Counted from the first letter of the stretch, positions 1 through 6,880 are shown. The stretch is 14,107 nucleotides of DNA from Oscillospiraceae bacterium (GCA_020025345.1 JAHHSH010000045.1:1-14107), one strand, 5' to 3'. Made by a program: numbers and translations. The notes: generated by a model not told the origin, from the letters alone.

Positions 1-24
1 TGCATCAAAAGTGTTTCGCTTTTC

Positions 25-112
25 TGGTGCGCGAGGCGGGACTTGAACCCGCACGCCCGTAATGAGCACTAGAACCTGAATCTAGCGAGTCTGCCAATTC
101 CACCACTCGCGC
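25..112 (-). tRNA. tRNA-Leu, anticodon CAG
   Basis: Class II tRNA with a long variable arm, read on the minus strand. The acceptor stem pairs GCGCGAG with CTCGCGC, the discriminator base is A and the 3' CCA is encoded (complement of 25-27). The anticodon stem CTAGA/TCTAG encloses a loop with CAG, which decodes CUG leucine codons. The T-arm carries GGTTCAAGTCC. It follows the other leucine tRNA after 24 bases with no promoter between, so the two are probably one transcript. Identity is secure from the anticodon and class II architecture. Confidence 0.97.
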
Positions 113-136
113 GCGTCTATTCTATTTTTAAGAGAA

Positions 137-223
137 TGGTGCGAGTGATGGGACTTGAACCCACACGTCCTATCGAACACAAGCACCTCAAGCTTGCCTG
201 TCTGCCTATTCCAGCACACTCGC
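137..223 (-). tRNA. tRNA-Leu, anticodon GAG
   Basis: Class II tRNA on the minus strand. The acceptor stem is GCGAGTG/CACTCGC with encoded CCA (complement of 137-139). The anticodon stem CAAGC/GCTTG encloses GAG, which decodes CUC and CUU leucine codons. Long variable arm and a standard T-loop (GGTTCAAGTCC) are present. It is the promoter-proximal gene of a two-tRNA unit; the sequences of the two tRNAs differ along most of their length, so this is not a recent duplication. Confidence 0.97.
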
Positions 224-254
224 AAATCAATCCTCAAAAATCGAATGCTTGCTT

Positions 255-282
255 ATTATAACACTTCTACAGCTTTTGTCAA
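255..282 (-). promoter_or_regulatory. Vegetative promoter of the tRNA-Leu pair
   Basis: On the minus strand a perfect -35 TTGACA (277-282) and perfect -10 TATAAT (255-260) are separated by 16 bases. The predicted transcription start lies about 25 bases upstream of the GAG leucine tRNA. A consensus promoter at this position fits a strongly expressed stable-RNA transcript. Confidence 0.9.
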
Positions 283-360
283 GGGGGTAAGTGAAATTTT
301 CCTCCCCGTCATGGCAAACAGGGAGGTTTGTATTCCGCTTCTCGATATGTTATACTCACC

Positions 361-1077
361 TTACAGCTGGGAGAGCACCTGCCCGATGGGGCCGTCGATC
401 ACCAGATCCGCCCCCACATCCGCGCCGGTCTGTCCCTTGTTGATGACCACCAGCTTGTGGCCGCGATAGTAGCGAACCAGACCCGCCGCCGGATAGACCA
501 CCAGCGATGTTCCTCCGATGATGAGCATATCTGCCTGCCGGATATAGCGCAGGGCCTGATCCATCACTGCCTCGTCCAGCCCCTCCTCGTAGAGCACCAC
601 GTCCGGCTTGATGGCGCCGCCGCACTTACAGTGCGGGATGCCCTGGCTCTCCGCCACAGCCTCCACGCCGTAGAAGGCATGGCAGCGCTCACAGTAGTTG
701 CGCAGGACGCTTCCGTGGAGCTCCAGCACCTCGTGGCTGCCGGCTGCCTGATGGAGGCCGTCGATATTCTGGGTAATGACTGCCTTCAGCTTTCCCTCCC
801 GCTCCCACTGCGCCAGCTTCAAATGGGCCGCATTGGGCTTGGCATCCAGCGCCAGCATCTTCGTGCGGTAGAAATCAAAAAACTCTTCCTTGTGCTGCAC
901 ATAGAACGTGTGGCTCAGCATGGTCTCCGGCGGATAGGCAAATTTCTGGCTGTACAGACCATCTACGCTGCGGAAATCCTTGATTCCCGATTCCGTGGAC
1001 ACGCCGGCGCCGCCGAAAAAGACGATGTTATCGCTGCTGTCCACCATTTCCTTTAATTTTCTGATTTTTTCATCCAT
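361..1077 (-). CDS. NAD-dependent protein deacylase, Sir2 family
   Basis: A 238-residue cytosolic sirtuin that removes acyl groups from protein lysines using NAD+, giving nicotinamide and O-acyl-ADP-ribose. NAD-binding GAGVSTESGIKDFR is at residues 23-36, QNIDGLH at 103-109, the catalytic histidine is H121 in ELHGS, and zinc ligands are C129, C132, C150 and C152. GTSLVVYPA (189-197) and VVINKG (210-215) complete the Rossmann half. Length matches the bacterial family (about 240). I chose the ATG at 1077 because a GGAGGGGG ribosome binding site precedes it; an upstream in-frame ATG at 1128 would run back into the divergent gene's leader. The CxC spacing of the second zinc pair is short but keeps both cysteines. 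Its protein targets cannot be told from here. Only 43 bases separate its start from the divergent gene at 1121. Confidence 0.95.
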   Translation of the reverse strand: MDEKIRKLKEMVDSSDNIVFFGGAGVSTESGIKDFRSVDGLYSQKFAYPPETMLSHTFYVQHKEEFFDFYRTKMLALDAKPNAAHLKLAQWEREGKLKAVITQNIDGLHQAAGSHEVLELHGSVLRNYCERCHAFYGVEAVAESQGIPHCKCGGAIKPDVVLYEEGLDEAVMDQALRYIRQADMLIIGGTSLVVYPAAGLVRYYRGHKLVVINKGQTGADVGADLVIDGPIGQVLSQL

Positions 1078-1120
1078 CGTTGTCCCCCTCCATCTCATAT
1101 TTTTTATTAGGAGTTTTCTT

Positions 1121-1456
1121 ATGAACATTCAGATTTTTGGTATGCGTAAATCCTTCGATACGAAAAAAGCGGAGCGCTGGTTCAAAGAACGGCGCATCAA
1201 GTACCAATATATCGACCTTGCCAGCAAGGGGCTCTCCGCCGGAGAGTATCGCAGCGTAAAGGCCGCCGTGGGCTACGAGGCACTGGTTAACAAGGACTGT
1301 CGCGCCTACAAGGAGCTGTACATGGCCTACATCACACCGCAGGCAGCGGAGGAAAAGCTGCTGGAATATCCGGATCTCTTCAATGCGCCTATCGTCCGCA
1401 ACGGAAAGCAGGCCACTGTCGGCTTCCACCCGGAGGTCTGGCAGACCTGGGAGTAA
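1121..1456 (+). CDS. ArsC/Spx-fold protein lacking the active-site cysteine
   Basis: A 111-residue thioredoxin-like protein of the arsenate reductase (ArsC)/Spx/YffB superfamily. The N-terminal strand and loop (MNIQIFGMRKSFDTKKAERW, residues 1-20), the central KGLSAGEYRSV segment and the C-terminal PIVRNGKQATVGFHPEVW (residues 91-108) all match this family. The loop that normally carries the catalytic or redox cysteine has serine at residue 11 (RKSFDTK). The only cysteine (VNKDC) is in the middle of the chain. Arsenate reduction by the usual mechanism is therefore doubtful, and a regulatory or binding role is possible. The ATG at 1121 follows AGGAG at 1109-1113. It is monocistronic, ending in a hairpin at 1514. 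A substrate cannot be assigned. Confidence 0.85.
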   Translation: MNIQIFGMRKSFDTKKAERWFKERRIKYQYIDLASKGLSAGEYRSVKAAVGYEALVNKDCRAYKELYMAYITPQAAEEKLLEYPDLFNAPIVRNGKQATVGFHPEVWQTWE

Positions 1457-1513
1457 TTGCAGTATACCACAAATCCTCCCGCCGCGGTATCCCCCGGCAG
1501 GAAATACGCGAAA

Positions 1514-1538
1514 AGACCGCCCGCAGGCGGTCTTTTTT
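1514..1538. terminator. Bidirectional intrinsic terminator
   Basis: An 8-bp GC-rich stem (AGACCGCC, 1514-1521, with GGCGGTCT, 1526-1533) encloses a 4-base loop and is followed by a T-rich run on the plus strand and TTTT on the minus strand. It sits between the convergent ArsC-like gene (ends 1456) and CDF gene (ends 1547) and can serve both. Confidence 0.88.
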
Positions 1539-1546
1539 ATTTCCTC

Positions 1547-2719
1547 TCATCCATTGGTGTAAGCGTGCTCCACCCGCACGACAGCATAGTAGCTGCCGGG
1601 GAGCAGACGTACGCGCGTGCGGATCTCCTCCTCAATGGCAGACTCGCTCTTCTCCCCTCCGAAAGGCACGGCCACATCGAAGATGAGGTTCGTATGGCTC
1701 GGCCCTGTGACCATGCGGAAATCGTGAATGGTGGCGTTTGTCTCCACCTCCTGCACCAACTTCTCCACACGGCTGCGCATTTCCAGGGTCTTTTCATCAT
1801 TGGTCACGATAGGATCCATGTGGATCACTGCCTCGCAGCCCAATTCCTCCGCCAGTTCCATTTCGATACTGTCGATCACATCGTGCAGCTCCAGAATATC
1901 GCCGTCGGACGGTACCTCGGCATGGAGGGAAATCATCATCCGGCCCGGGCCGTAGTCGTGTACCACCAGATCGTGGATACCGCACACCTGCGCATGAGCC
2001 ATGACCAACTCACGGATATGCTCCACCAGCTCCGGTGCCGGGGGCTGTCCCAACAGGGGATTGAGCGTCTCAACGGCAGCTTTCCACGCGGAAATGAGGA
2101 TGAACACTGCCACCAGCACGCCCACCCAACCATCGATCATCAGATGGGTGAAATGACTCACTGCCATGGCGATGAGTACCGCCAGCGTGGAGAGAGTATC
2201 GGAAAAGCTGTCCATTCCTGTGGCCACCATGGCTGCGGAGTTGATCTTCTTGCCGATAACCCGGTTATAAAACGCCATATACAGCTTCACAGCGATGGAC
2301 ACCAGCAAAATCGCCACCGCCAGACCGCTCACCGCCACCTCTGTGGGATGCATAATCTTTTTTACGGAGGACTGTGCCAGTTCCACACCCATCAGCAGAA
2401 TCAGTGCCGACACCACCAGACCCGAGATATACTCAAATCGTCCGTGGCCGAAGGGGTGGTGCCTGTCCGGCTTTAACCCGCCCAGACGAAAGCCCAGCAG
2501 TGTCACCACCGAGGAGCCTGCATCTGACAAGTTGTTGAATGCATCCGCTGTGATGGCGATGGAACCGCTCATTTGTCCGGCAAAGAATTTGCCAATGAAT
2601 AAAAGGACATTCAGCGCTATCCCCATCACACCGCACAGCTGTCCATAAGCGCGGCGCACAACCGGGTCACTGGTGTTCTCCCGGTTTGGGATCAGCCATT
2701 TAGATAATAGTGCTATCAC
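1547..2719 (-). CDS. Cation diffusion facilitator exporter, manganese-type (MntE-like) site
   Basis: A 390-residue inner-membrane divalent metal/proton antiporter of the CDF family. Six transmembrane segments fill residues 25-215. The metal-site quartet is N62/D66 in TM2 (NNLSD) and D170/D174 in TM5 (DSFSD). This N-D-D-D pattern is known from Mn2+ exporters such as pneumococcal MntE, whereas zinc CDFs normally have H or D at the first positions; Mn2+ export is therefore my inference. The cytoplasmic part is longer than usual: a standard CTD (about 225-303) is followed by a second, similar segment (about 325-390). The start is GTG at 2719, preceded by AAGGA eight bases upstream, and overlaps the end of the antiporter gene by 20 bases, so translation is probably coupled. 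It is the last gene of the operon starting at 4654. Confidence 0.93.
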   Translation of the reverse strand: MIALLSKWLIPNRENTSDPVVRRAYGQLCGVMGIALNVLLFIGKFFAGQMSGSIAITADAFNNLSDAGSSVVTLLGFRLGGLKPDRHHPFGHGRFEYISGLVVSALILLMGVELAQSSVKKIMHPTEVAVSGLAVAILLVSIAVKLYMAFYNRVIGKKINSAAMVATGMDSFSDTLSTLAVLIAMAVSHFTHLMIDGWVGVLVAVFILISAWKAAVETLNPLLGQPPAPELVEHIRELVMAHAQVCGIHDLVVHDYGPGRMMISLHAEVPSDGDILELHDVIDSIEMELAEELGCEAVIHMDPIVTNDEKTLEMRSRVEKLVQEVETNATIHDFRMVTGPSHTNLIFDVAVPFGGEKSESAIEEEIRTRVRLLPGSYYAVVRVEHAYTNG

Positions 2720-4055
2720 TTAACTGTTCCTTCTTTCCTCTCACTTTGTCCCCCAAAAGCCACCGCTTTGTCAGCCAGTGACACAGAGGGATCATGTATA
2801 AAAGCACCATGTAGGGGATGGCCCTTGCGTCCGCCCCCAGCATATGCAGCGGGATACTGCCCGCGATATTCCACGGGATCATGGCAGCCAGCACAATACC
2901 GCTGTTCTCCAGATCCACCGCCAGCTCCTCCTTGGAAGCGCCCCGTCTTTCATAGGCATCCCGCAGCAGCGGCTCGCCCATCATCACCACGATGCTCTGG
3001 TTACAAAGCACCATTCCCGCCGCAACACACGTCACCACCGCAGCCGGGAACAATCCACAGCGCTCAGCACACTTCTCCACCCAGCTTCGCACGCCGTCCA
3101 GTGCGCCGATTCCCGAGAGAAGCCCCGCATACAGTCCCGTCACCATCACCAGCACAGAGGACTTCACCATAGAGATGACACCGCCGCCGGCAAGGATCTT
3201 TGCCAGTTCCTCCGCCGCCGGTTGGTATCCCATGAAGGTGGCCTGCAGCGTCTCCCCCAGTCCCATGTGCTGCACAAAAACAGCCACCAGAAAAGCCGCA
3301 ATGCTGCCCGTTGCCAGCGTTGCGCGGATGGACAGGTGAAATAGAGGCAGTATCAGCATCAGCACCGCCGGCAGCACTGTCCACCACGAGATATTGTAGC
3401 TGGCGCTGAGCGTATCCAGCAGCGCCTCGTCCACACCCTGAATGGGGTTGCGGACAGACAGCACCGCATAAACCGCCACAGAGAGCGCCATTGGGAGCCA
3501 GCCGGTCTTGAACATATTGCGCATATTCACCCGCTGCTCTGTCCCGGTCAGCGCCGCCACCAGAGCCGCACTGGAGGAAGCCGGTGAACAACGGTCTCCA
3601 AAGTAGGCCCCCGCCAGAATAGCACCTGCCGTCACCGGCACGCTCACATCGCCGCTGCGCGCCAGCGCGATCAGGATGATCCCCGCTGTGCCTGTCACAC
3701 CAAAAGATGTTCCCAGTGCATAGGACAGCAGGCTCGTCAGCAAAAACGCCACCAGCACAAAGAGCTTGGGCGTAATGATGCGAATGCCATAATAAATAAA
3801 AAAGGTAATGGTACCACTGCACCGCCAAAGTCCGGTGATCGCACCGATCACCAAAAAGACGCCCAGCACCGGGATCAGCTTGGCTCCCTCACGGCGCATC
3901 ATGTCCCACATCTGCGCCGGGGTATAACCACGCCGCAGCCCCAGCAGCCAAAAGAGCACCACGCCAAACAGCAGCGCAGGCAGCGCCGAGATGCCCTTCA
4001 CCACAGAAAAGAGCATGGCTGCCAGAAAAAGGCCGAAAGCAGCGATCATGCTCAT
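2700..4055 (-). CDS. NhaC-family Na+/H+ antiporter
   Basis: A 451-residue polytopic inner-membrane antiporter of the NhaC (Na_H_antiporter) family, which exchanges Na+ for H+; some members exchange organic acids such as malate and lactate. About 11-12 hydrophobic helices are visible. The conserved core is GTSFGVTGTAGI (115-126), GAYFGDRCSP (149-158), and a C-terminal CNQSIVVMMGEPLL followed by the SGIVLAAMIPWN helix. The ATG at 4055 overlaps the upstream TGA as ATGA, the usual sign of translational coupling; the longer frame from 4088 would overlap the zinc-ribbon gene further and has no better ribosome site. ATG at 4049 is a second possibility. It is the middle gene of a three-gene operon. 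The ion exchanged is not fixed by the sequence. Confidence 0.92.
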   Translation of the reverse strand: MSMIAAFGLFLAAMLFSVVKGISALPALLFGVVLFWLLGLRRGYTPAQMWDMMRREGAKLIPVLGVFLVIGAITGLWRCSGTITFFIYYGIRIITPKLFVLVAFLLTSLLSYALGTSFGVTGTAGIILIALARSGDVSVPVTAGAILAGAYFGDRCSPASSSAALVAALTGTEQRVNMRNMFKTGWLPMALSVAVYAVLSVRNPIQGVDEALLDTLSASYNISWWTVLPAVLMLILPLFHLSIRATLATGSIAAFLVAVFVQHMGLGETLQATFMGYQPAAEELAKILAGGGVISMVKSSVLVMVTGLYAGLLSGIGALDGVRSWVEKCAERCGLFPAAVVTCVAAGMVLCNQSIVVMMGEPLLRDAYERRGASKEELAVDLENSGIVLAAMIPWNIAGSIPLHMLGADARAIPYMVLLYMIPLCHWLTKRWLLGDKVRGKKEQLSDSTII

Positions 4056-4654
4056 TGTCCGTGAATCTCCAATTCCATCCGGCAGCACAGCTGATCGAGA
4101 TCCTCATCGGTGGCCGCGGGCAGACGAAGCCGTCCACCGCAGACGGGGCAGATGAGATCCACTGCATCCCGGCCCACGCGGATGCTGTACTGCTTGCTGC
4201 CGCAGGAGCAGTGGATGCCGCCGCGGCTGGCGATCTCCTTCAGCTCCGAGAGCACCTCATACATAATTACATTGTCGGTAAAGGCCTCCGGGTTCTCATT
4301 CTTCTCCTTCTCCGCCCGGATGGCAAGTCCCTCCAGCGCAGAGCGCACCTGCTGCTCCTCCCCCACATAGCAGCACAGCTGCCGTGTCTTGGGGCAGGCA
4401 AGGCCGATGCCGCGGCCCTCCAGCACGCTCTCCACGCTGCATTCGGCCTGGTGGGTCTCACCGCACAATCCACAGGGGACCCACAGGCGGAACTTCGTGC
4501 CGTCCGTCTCCACCCGCAAAGAGGTTTCGCCGCACTGGCACTCCATATTGGCAGCTGCTGCCGACAGAGCAAAACGGCTGCGCTGGTGCATGACCACCTT
4601 GCCGCACTTGGGGCACAAATAGCCGAAGCTACGCATTTCTTCCATACGATCCAT
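4052..4654 (-). CDS. Multi-zinc-ribbon protein of unknown function
   Basis: A 200-residue soluble protein rich in paired cysteines: C14/C17, C39/C41, C61/C64 with C72, C87/C94/C95, C149/C151 and C169/C172, then C190/C191. The CPKCG, CGLCG and CPVCGG knuckles look like two or more zinc ribbons, an N-terminal pair and a C-terminal pair, joined by a charged helix around residues 100-145. There is no signal peptide or membrane segment. I do not recognise a named family. The ATG at 4654 follows AGGAG seven bases upstream. It heads the operon and its TGA overlaps the start of the NhaC gene, so it is made together with an antiporter and a metal exporter. Metal sensing or nucleic-acid/protein binding is conceivable but not shown. 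Confidence 0.88.
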   Translation of the reverse strand: MDRMEEMRSFGYLCPKCGKVVMHQRSRFALSAAAANMECQCGETSLRVETDGTKFRLWVPCGLCGETHQAECSVESVLEGRGIGLACPKTRQLCCYVGEEQQVRSALEGLAIRAEKEKNENPEAFTDNVIMYEVLSELKEIASRGGIHCSCGSKQYSIRVGRDAVDLICPVCGGRLRLPAATDEDLDQLCCRMELEIHGQ

Positions 4655-4693
4655 ACGATTTCTCCTCGCATTTCTATCTAATTAAACTAAAAT

Positions 4694-4722
4694 ATTATAC
4701 TCCATTTTCTCTTGCATTTCCA
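4694..4722 (-). promoter_or_regulatory. Promoter of the zinc-ribbon/NhaC/CDF operon
   Basis: Minus-strand -10 TATAAT (4694-4699) is perfect; 17 bases upstream is TGGAAA (4717-4722), a 4/6 match to the vegetative -35. The ATG of the zinc-ribbon gene lies about 40 bases downstream. No riboswitch-sized leader fits between them. Confidence 0.7.
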
Positions 4723-4755
4723 GTACCTTCCCCGTTTTTCTCATGCTCGTGCGAT

Positions 4756-4784
4756 GCATATTTTTCGTGTCGCAGGGTAAAATA
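4756..4784 (+). promoter_or_regulatory. Forespore-type (sigma F/sigma G-like) promoter of spoVAD-spoVAE
   Basis: GCATA (4756-4760) and GGTAAAATA (4776-4784) are separated by 15 bases. They fit the known consensus of the forespore sigma factors (-35 GYATA-like, -10 GGnrAnAnTw-like for sigma F, with sigma G closely similar), and there is no good vegetative promoter here. The spoVA operon of Bacillus is known to be sigma-G dependent. Distance to the spoVAD ATG is 29 bases. Which of the two sigma factors acts cannot be decided by eye. Confidence 0.72.
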
Positions 4785-4813
4785 GGAAAAACGCATGAGA
4801 GGGGAACACGACT

Positions 4814-5842
4814 ATGCAAACAAAACGACTGGGGCCTCAAACACTACGGCTCTCCCATCCGCCCAGTGTGGTGTCCTTTGCCAACATCGGCGGAAAGATG
4901 GAGGGCGAGGGGCCGCTGGCAGATTTCTTCGACAATCTCTCCACCGACTCCTTCTTCGGCGCAAAGACATGGGAGCAGGGCGAGTCCGTCATGCAGCACC
5001 GCGCGCTGGAAACGGCGCTGGAAAAGGGCGGGCTCACCGCCAGCGATCTGGACTTTGTGCTGGCCGGGGATCTTCTCAACCAGTGCATTGGCACCACCTT
5101 CGCCCTGCGGAATTTCCACGTCCCCTTCTATGGAATCTACGGTGCCTGTTCCACTATGGGCGAGGGGCTGTCGCTGGCATCGCTGCTGCTGGATGGCGGC
5201 TTTGCCCATCTTGCCGCCGCTATGACCAGCTCCCACTACTGCGCCGCCGAACGGCAGTTCCGTATGCCCACGCCCTATGGCAACCAGCGCACCCCCACCG
5301 CCCAGTGGACAGCCACTGCGGCCGGCTGCTGCATCTTAGGTGCCCAGGGTGACGGGCCTTATATCACCCACGTCACCTGCGGCAAGATCGTAGATATGGG
5401 CATCACCGATGTCAACAACATGGGGGCTGCCATGGCACCGGCCGCCTACGACACCCTCCGTGCCCACTTTCAGGCCACCGGCGAAAAGCCGAAGGACTAT
5501 GATCTGATCCTCACCGGAGATCTGGGCGCTCTGGGGCACGAGATCGTCATCGACCTCTTTGCCAATGACGGCATCGACATGAAGAAAAACTATCACGACT
5601 GCGGATTGCTCCTGTACGATTTGGAGGGACAGGATATGCACGCCGGTGGTTCTGGCTGCGGCTGCTCGGCCTCGGTCTTATGTGGCTATTTATTGCAGGG
5701 GATGCAAAAAAAGCGCTGGAACCGCATCCTTTTTGCCCCCACCGGAGCACTTCTCTCCCCAGTGTCCTCCTTTCAGGGGCAAAGCATTCCCGGCATCTGT
5801 CACGCCGTGGTATTTTCCAACGAGAAGGGAGACGTACAGTAA
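4814..5842 (+). CDS. spoVAD: Stage V sporulation protein AD
   Basis: A 342-residue protein with the thiolase-like fold of SpoVAD, the dipicolinic-acid-binding component of the SpoVA channel that loads Ca-DPA into the spore core and releases it at germination. The recognisable family sequence includes the N-terminal VSFANIGGKMEGEGPLADFF (20-39), YGACSTMGEGLSLAS (109-123), MTSSHYCAAERQFR (137-150), and GSGCGCSASVL (279-289). The length is normal (about 340). It has no transmembrane helix and is expected to be peripheral at the inner spore membrane. The ATG at 4814 follows GAGAGGGG at 4797-4804. It is immediately upstream of spoVAE (stop and start adjacent) and downstream of a forespore-type promoter. 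The usual upstream partner spoVAC is absent. Confidence 0.95.
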   Translation: MQTKRLGPQTLRLSHPPSVVSFANIGGKMEGEGPLADFFDNLSTDSFFGAKTWEQGESVMQHRALETALEKGGLTASDLDFVLAGDLLNQCIGTTFALRNFHVPFYGIYGACSTMGEGLSLASLLLDGGFAHLAAAMTSSHYCAAERQFRMPTPYGNQRTPTAQWTATAAGCCILGAQGDGPYITHVTCGKIVDMGITDVNNMGAAMAPAAYDTLRAHFQATGEKPKDYDLILTGDLGALGHEIVIDLFANDGIDMKKNYHDCGLLLYDLEGQDMHAGGSGCGCSASVLCGYLLQGMQKKRWNRILFAPTGALLSPVSSFQGQSIPGICHAVVFSNEKGDVQ

Positions 5843-6199
5843 ATGGAGTATCTCAACGCATTCCTCTGCGGCGGACTATTATGCGCCGTAGGACAAATTA
5901 TCATTGATAAAACCGCCCTCACACCTGCCCGCATTTTGGCAGGTTATGTGGTGTGCGGTGTGGCGCTGCAGGCGGTAGGGATCTACCAGTATCTGGTGGA
6001 TTGGGGCGGCGCAGGCGCCACCGTGCCCCTCACCGGCTTTGGCTACACGCTGGCTCGGGGTGTTGCCAAGGCCGTGGAAGAACAGGGCTTGCTGGGTGCC
6101 CTCACCGGAGGACTCTCCGCCACAGCAGGCGGCATCACCGCCGCCACCTTTTTCGGGTTGATCGCCGCCCTTGTGTTCCGTCCCGGCGAAAAGCGATAA
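5843..6199 (+). CDS. spoVAE: Stage V sporulation protein AE (SpoVAEb type)
   Basis: A 118-residue integral membrane protein, matching SpoVAE in length and sequence: LCGGLLCAVGQIIIDKTALT (8-27), the ARILAGYVVCGV helix, and GFGYTLARGVAKAVEEQGLL (65-84). Three to four hydrophobic helices are visible, the last at residues 97-113. With SpoVAD it forms part of the spore inner-membrane complex for dipicolinic acid transport. The ATG directly abuts the spoVAD stop codon, and an AAGGGAG ribosome site lies inside the end of spoVAD, so the two are co-translated. A terminator follows immediately. Confidence 0.95.
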   Translation: MEYLNAFLCGGLLCAVGQIIIDKTALTPARILAGYVVCGVALQAVGIYQYLVDWGGAGATVPLTGFGYTLARGVAKAVEEQGLLGALTGGLSATAGGITAATFFGLIAALVFRPGEKR

Positions 6200-6245
6200 A
6201 AAGAGCGTGGCTCTTGTCTTTACAGGCAAAAGTCACGCTTTTCTC
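6198..6245. terminator. Bidirectional intrinsic terminator
   Basis: A 12-position stem (6205-6216 with 6227-6238; one mismatch and one G-U) encloses a 10-base loop. TTTTCTCT follows on the plus strand and CTTTTTAT on the minus strand. It lies between convergent spoVAE and the SLOG-family gene and can stop both. Confidence 0.82.
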
Positions 6246-6250
6246 TATGC

Positions 6251-6763
6251 TTATTTCTTCTCTGTGGGGGAAAGTATCACCACATCCAGCTTTCGCTGCA
6301 AGGCATATTGGATGGTACTGTAGGTGCCGCCGGGCTGCCCGTCGTGAACGGCAATCAGCAGCGCGGCGTGATCCACCATATAGCGATTGCGCCGCTGCAT
6401 ACACCCGGAAGTATACTTCTCCTGCACCAGTGTCTCATAGTCGCACGCTGCCACCAGCTGTCCATAGCGCCGCTGCTCTGCCGCCGGCCAGCGCGCACTC
6501 TGGCTGGCGCAGGGGATGGCGGCCTCCAATGTCACATCGGCGTGGCGCTGCCGCAGCTGCAGCGCTGCTTCACAGAAGTAAAAATCGCACCCCTGCGCCA
6601 TACCGCAGATGAAATGGCGATACCCCTCTTCATAGGCGCTCTCCATCACATCCCACAGCCGCCGCTTCAACGCAAGGCACCGGGGATCGTTCTCATTTTG
6701 CCCCCACGGCAGTTTGCCGGGACGGTGACCGGAAAAGCAGCAGCTGACCTGTCTTGCCCGCAT
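6251..6763 (-). CDS. SLOG-family protein (DUF1273/YpsA-like)
   Basis: A 170-residue cytosolic protein with a Rossmann-like SLOG fold. CCFSGHRPGKLPWG (8-21) is the hallmark N-terminal nucleotide-binding loop. FICGMAQGCDFYF, LEAAIPC, YTSGCMQRRNRYMVD and a C-terminal GGTYSTIQYA follow in the usual order for DUF1273. SLOG proteins are predicted to bind nucleotide-derived ligands; Bacillus YpsA has been linked to stress and cell division, but the activity is unknown. The ATG at 6763 is preceded by GGAAGGGGG; a longer frame from 6844 lacks a ribosome site and would span the promoter. Single gene, converging on spoVAE. Confidence 0.88.
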   Translation of the reverse strand: MRARQVSCCFSGHRPGKLPWGQNENDPRCLALKRRLWDVMESAYEEGYRHFICGMAQGCDFYFCEAALQLRQRHADVTLEAAIPCASQSARWPAAEQRRYGQLVAACDYETLVQEKYTSGCMQRRNRYMVDHAALLIAVHDGQPGGTYSTIQYALQRKLDVVILSPTEKK

Positions 6764-6790
6764 AGATCCATCCCCCTTCCTAGTCTTTTT

Positions 6791-6819
6791 ATTATAGAAC
6801 AAATTTTCTATTTTGTAAA
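6791..6819 (-). promoter_or_regulatory. Promoter of the SLOG-family gene
   Basis: Minus-strand TTTACA (6814-6819) and TATAAT (6791-6796) are spaced by exactly 17 bases. The start codon is about 28 bases downstream of the -10. The spacer contains GAAAATTTGTTC, a 7/8 match to the Gram-positive LexA half-sites GAAC-N4-GTTC; this is too weak alone to call an SOS box. Confidence 0.82.
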
Positions 6820-6851
6820 GAGTTATTCTGCTTATTTGTTGCAATTACCAC

Positions 6852-6880
6852 TTGTTTTTTCTGCCTCAGAAAGATATAGT
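6852..6880 (+). promoter_or_regulatory. Probable promoter of the RibU-like gene
   Basis: TTGTTT (6852-6857) and TATAGT (6875-6880) are 17 bases apart. The -10 box lies wholly inside the perfect dyad at 6872-6890. The predicted RNA would start near 6887, so only a short leader precedes the coding sequence. Confidence 0.55.

Noticed and set aside
1..24. AAAAGCG/CACTTTT hairpin downstream of the tRNA pair as a terminator
   Set aside because: Short imperfect AT-rich stem with a mismatch; the window edge prevents seeing the rest, so I do not call it.
301..326. CCTCCC/GGGAGG hairpin downstream of the Sir2 gene as a terminator
   Set aside because: A 6-bp stem with a 14-base loop, and on the minus strand it is followed by AAAATTT, not a T run. 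It may be a weak structure but does not meet the terminator pattern.
1457..2476. A 339-codon open frame on the plus strand
   Set aside because: Antisense to the CDF gene and lacks a start or ribosome site; low-complexity His/Gln composition.
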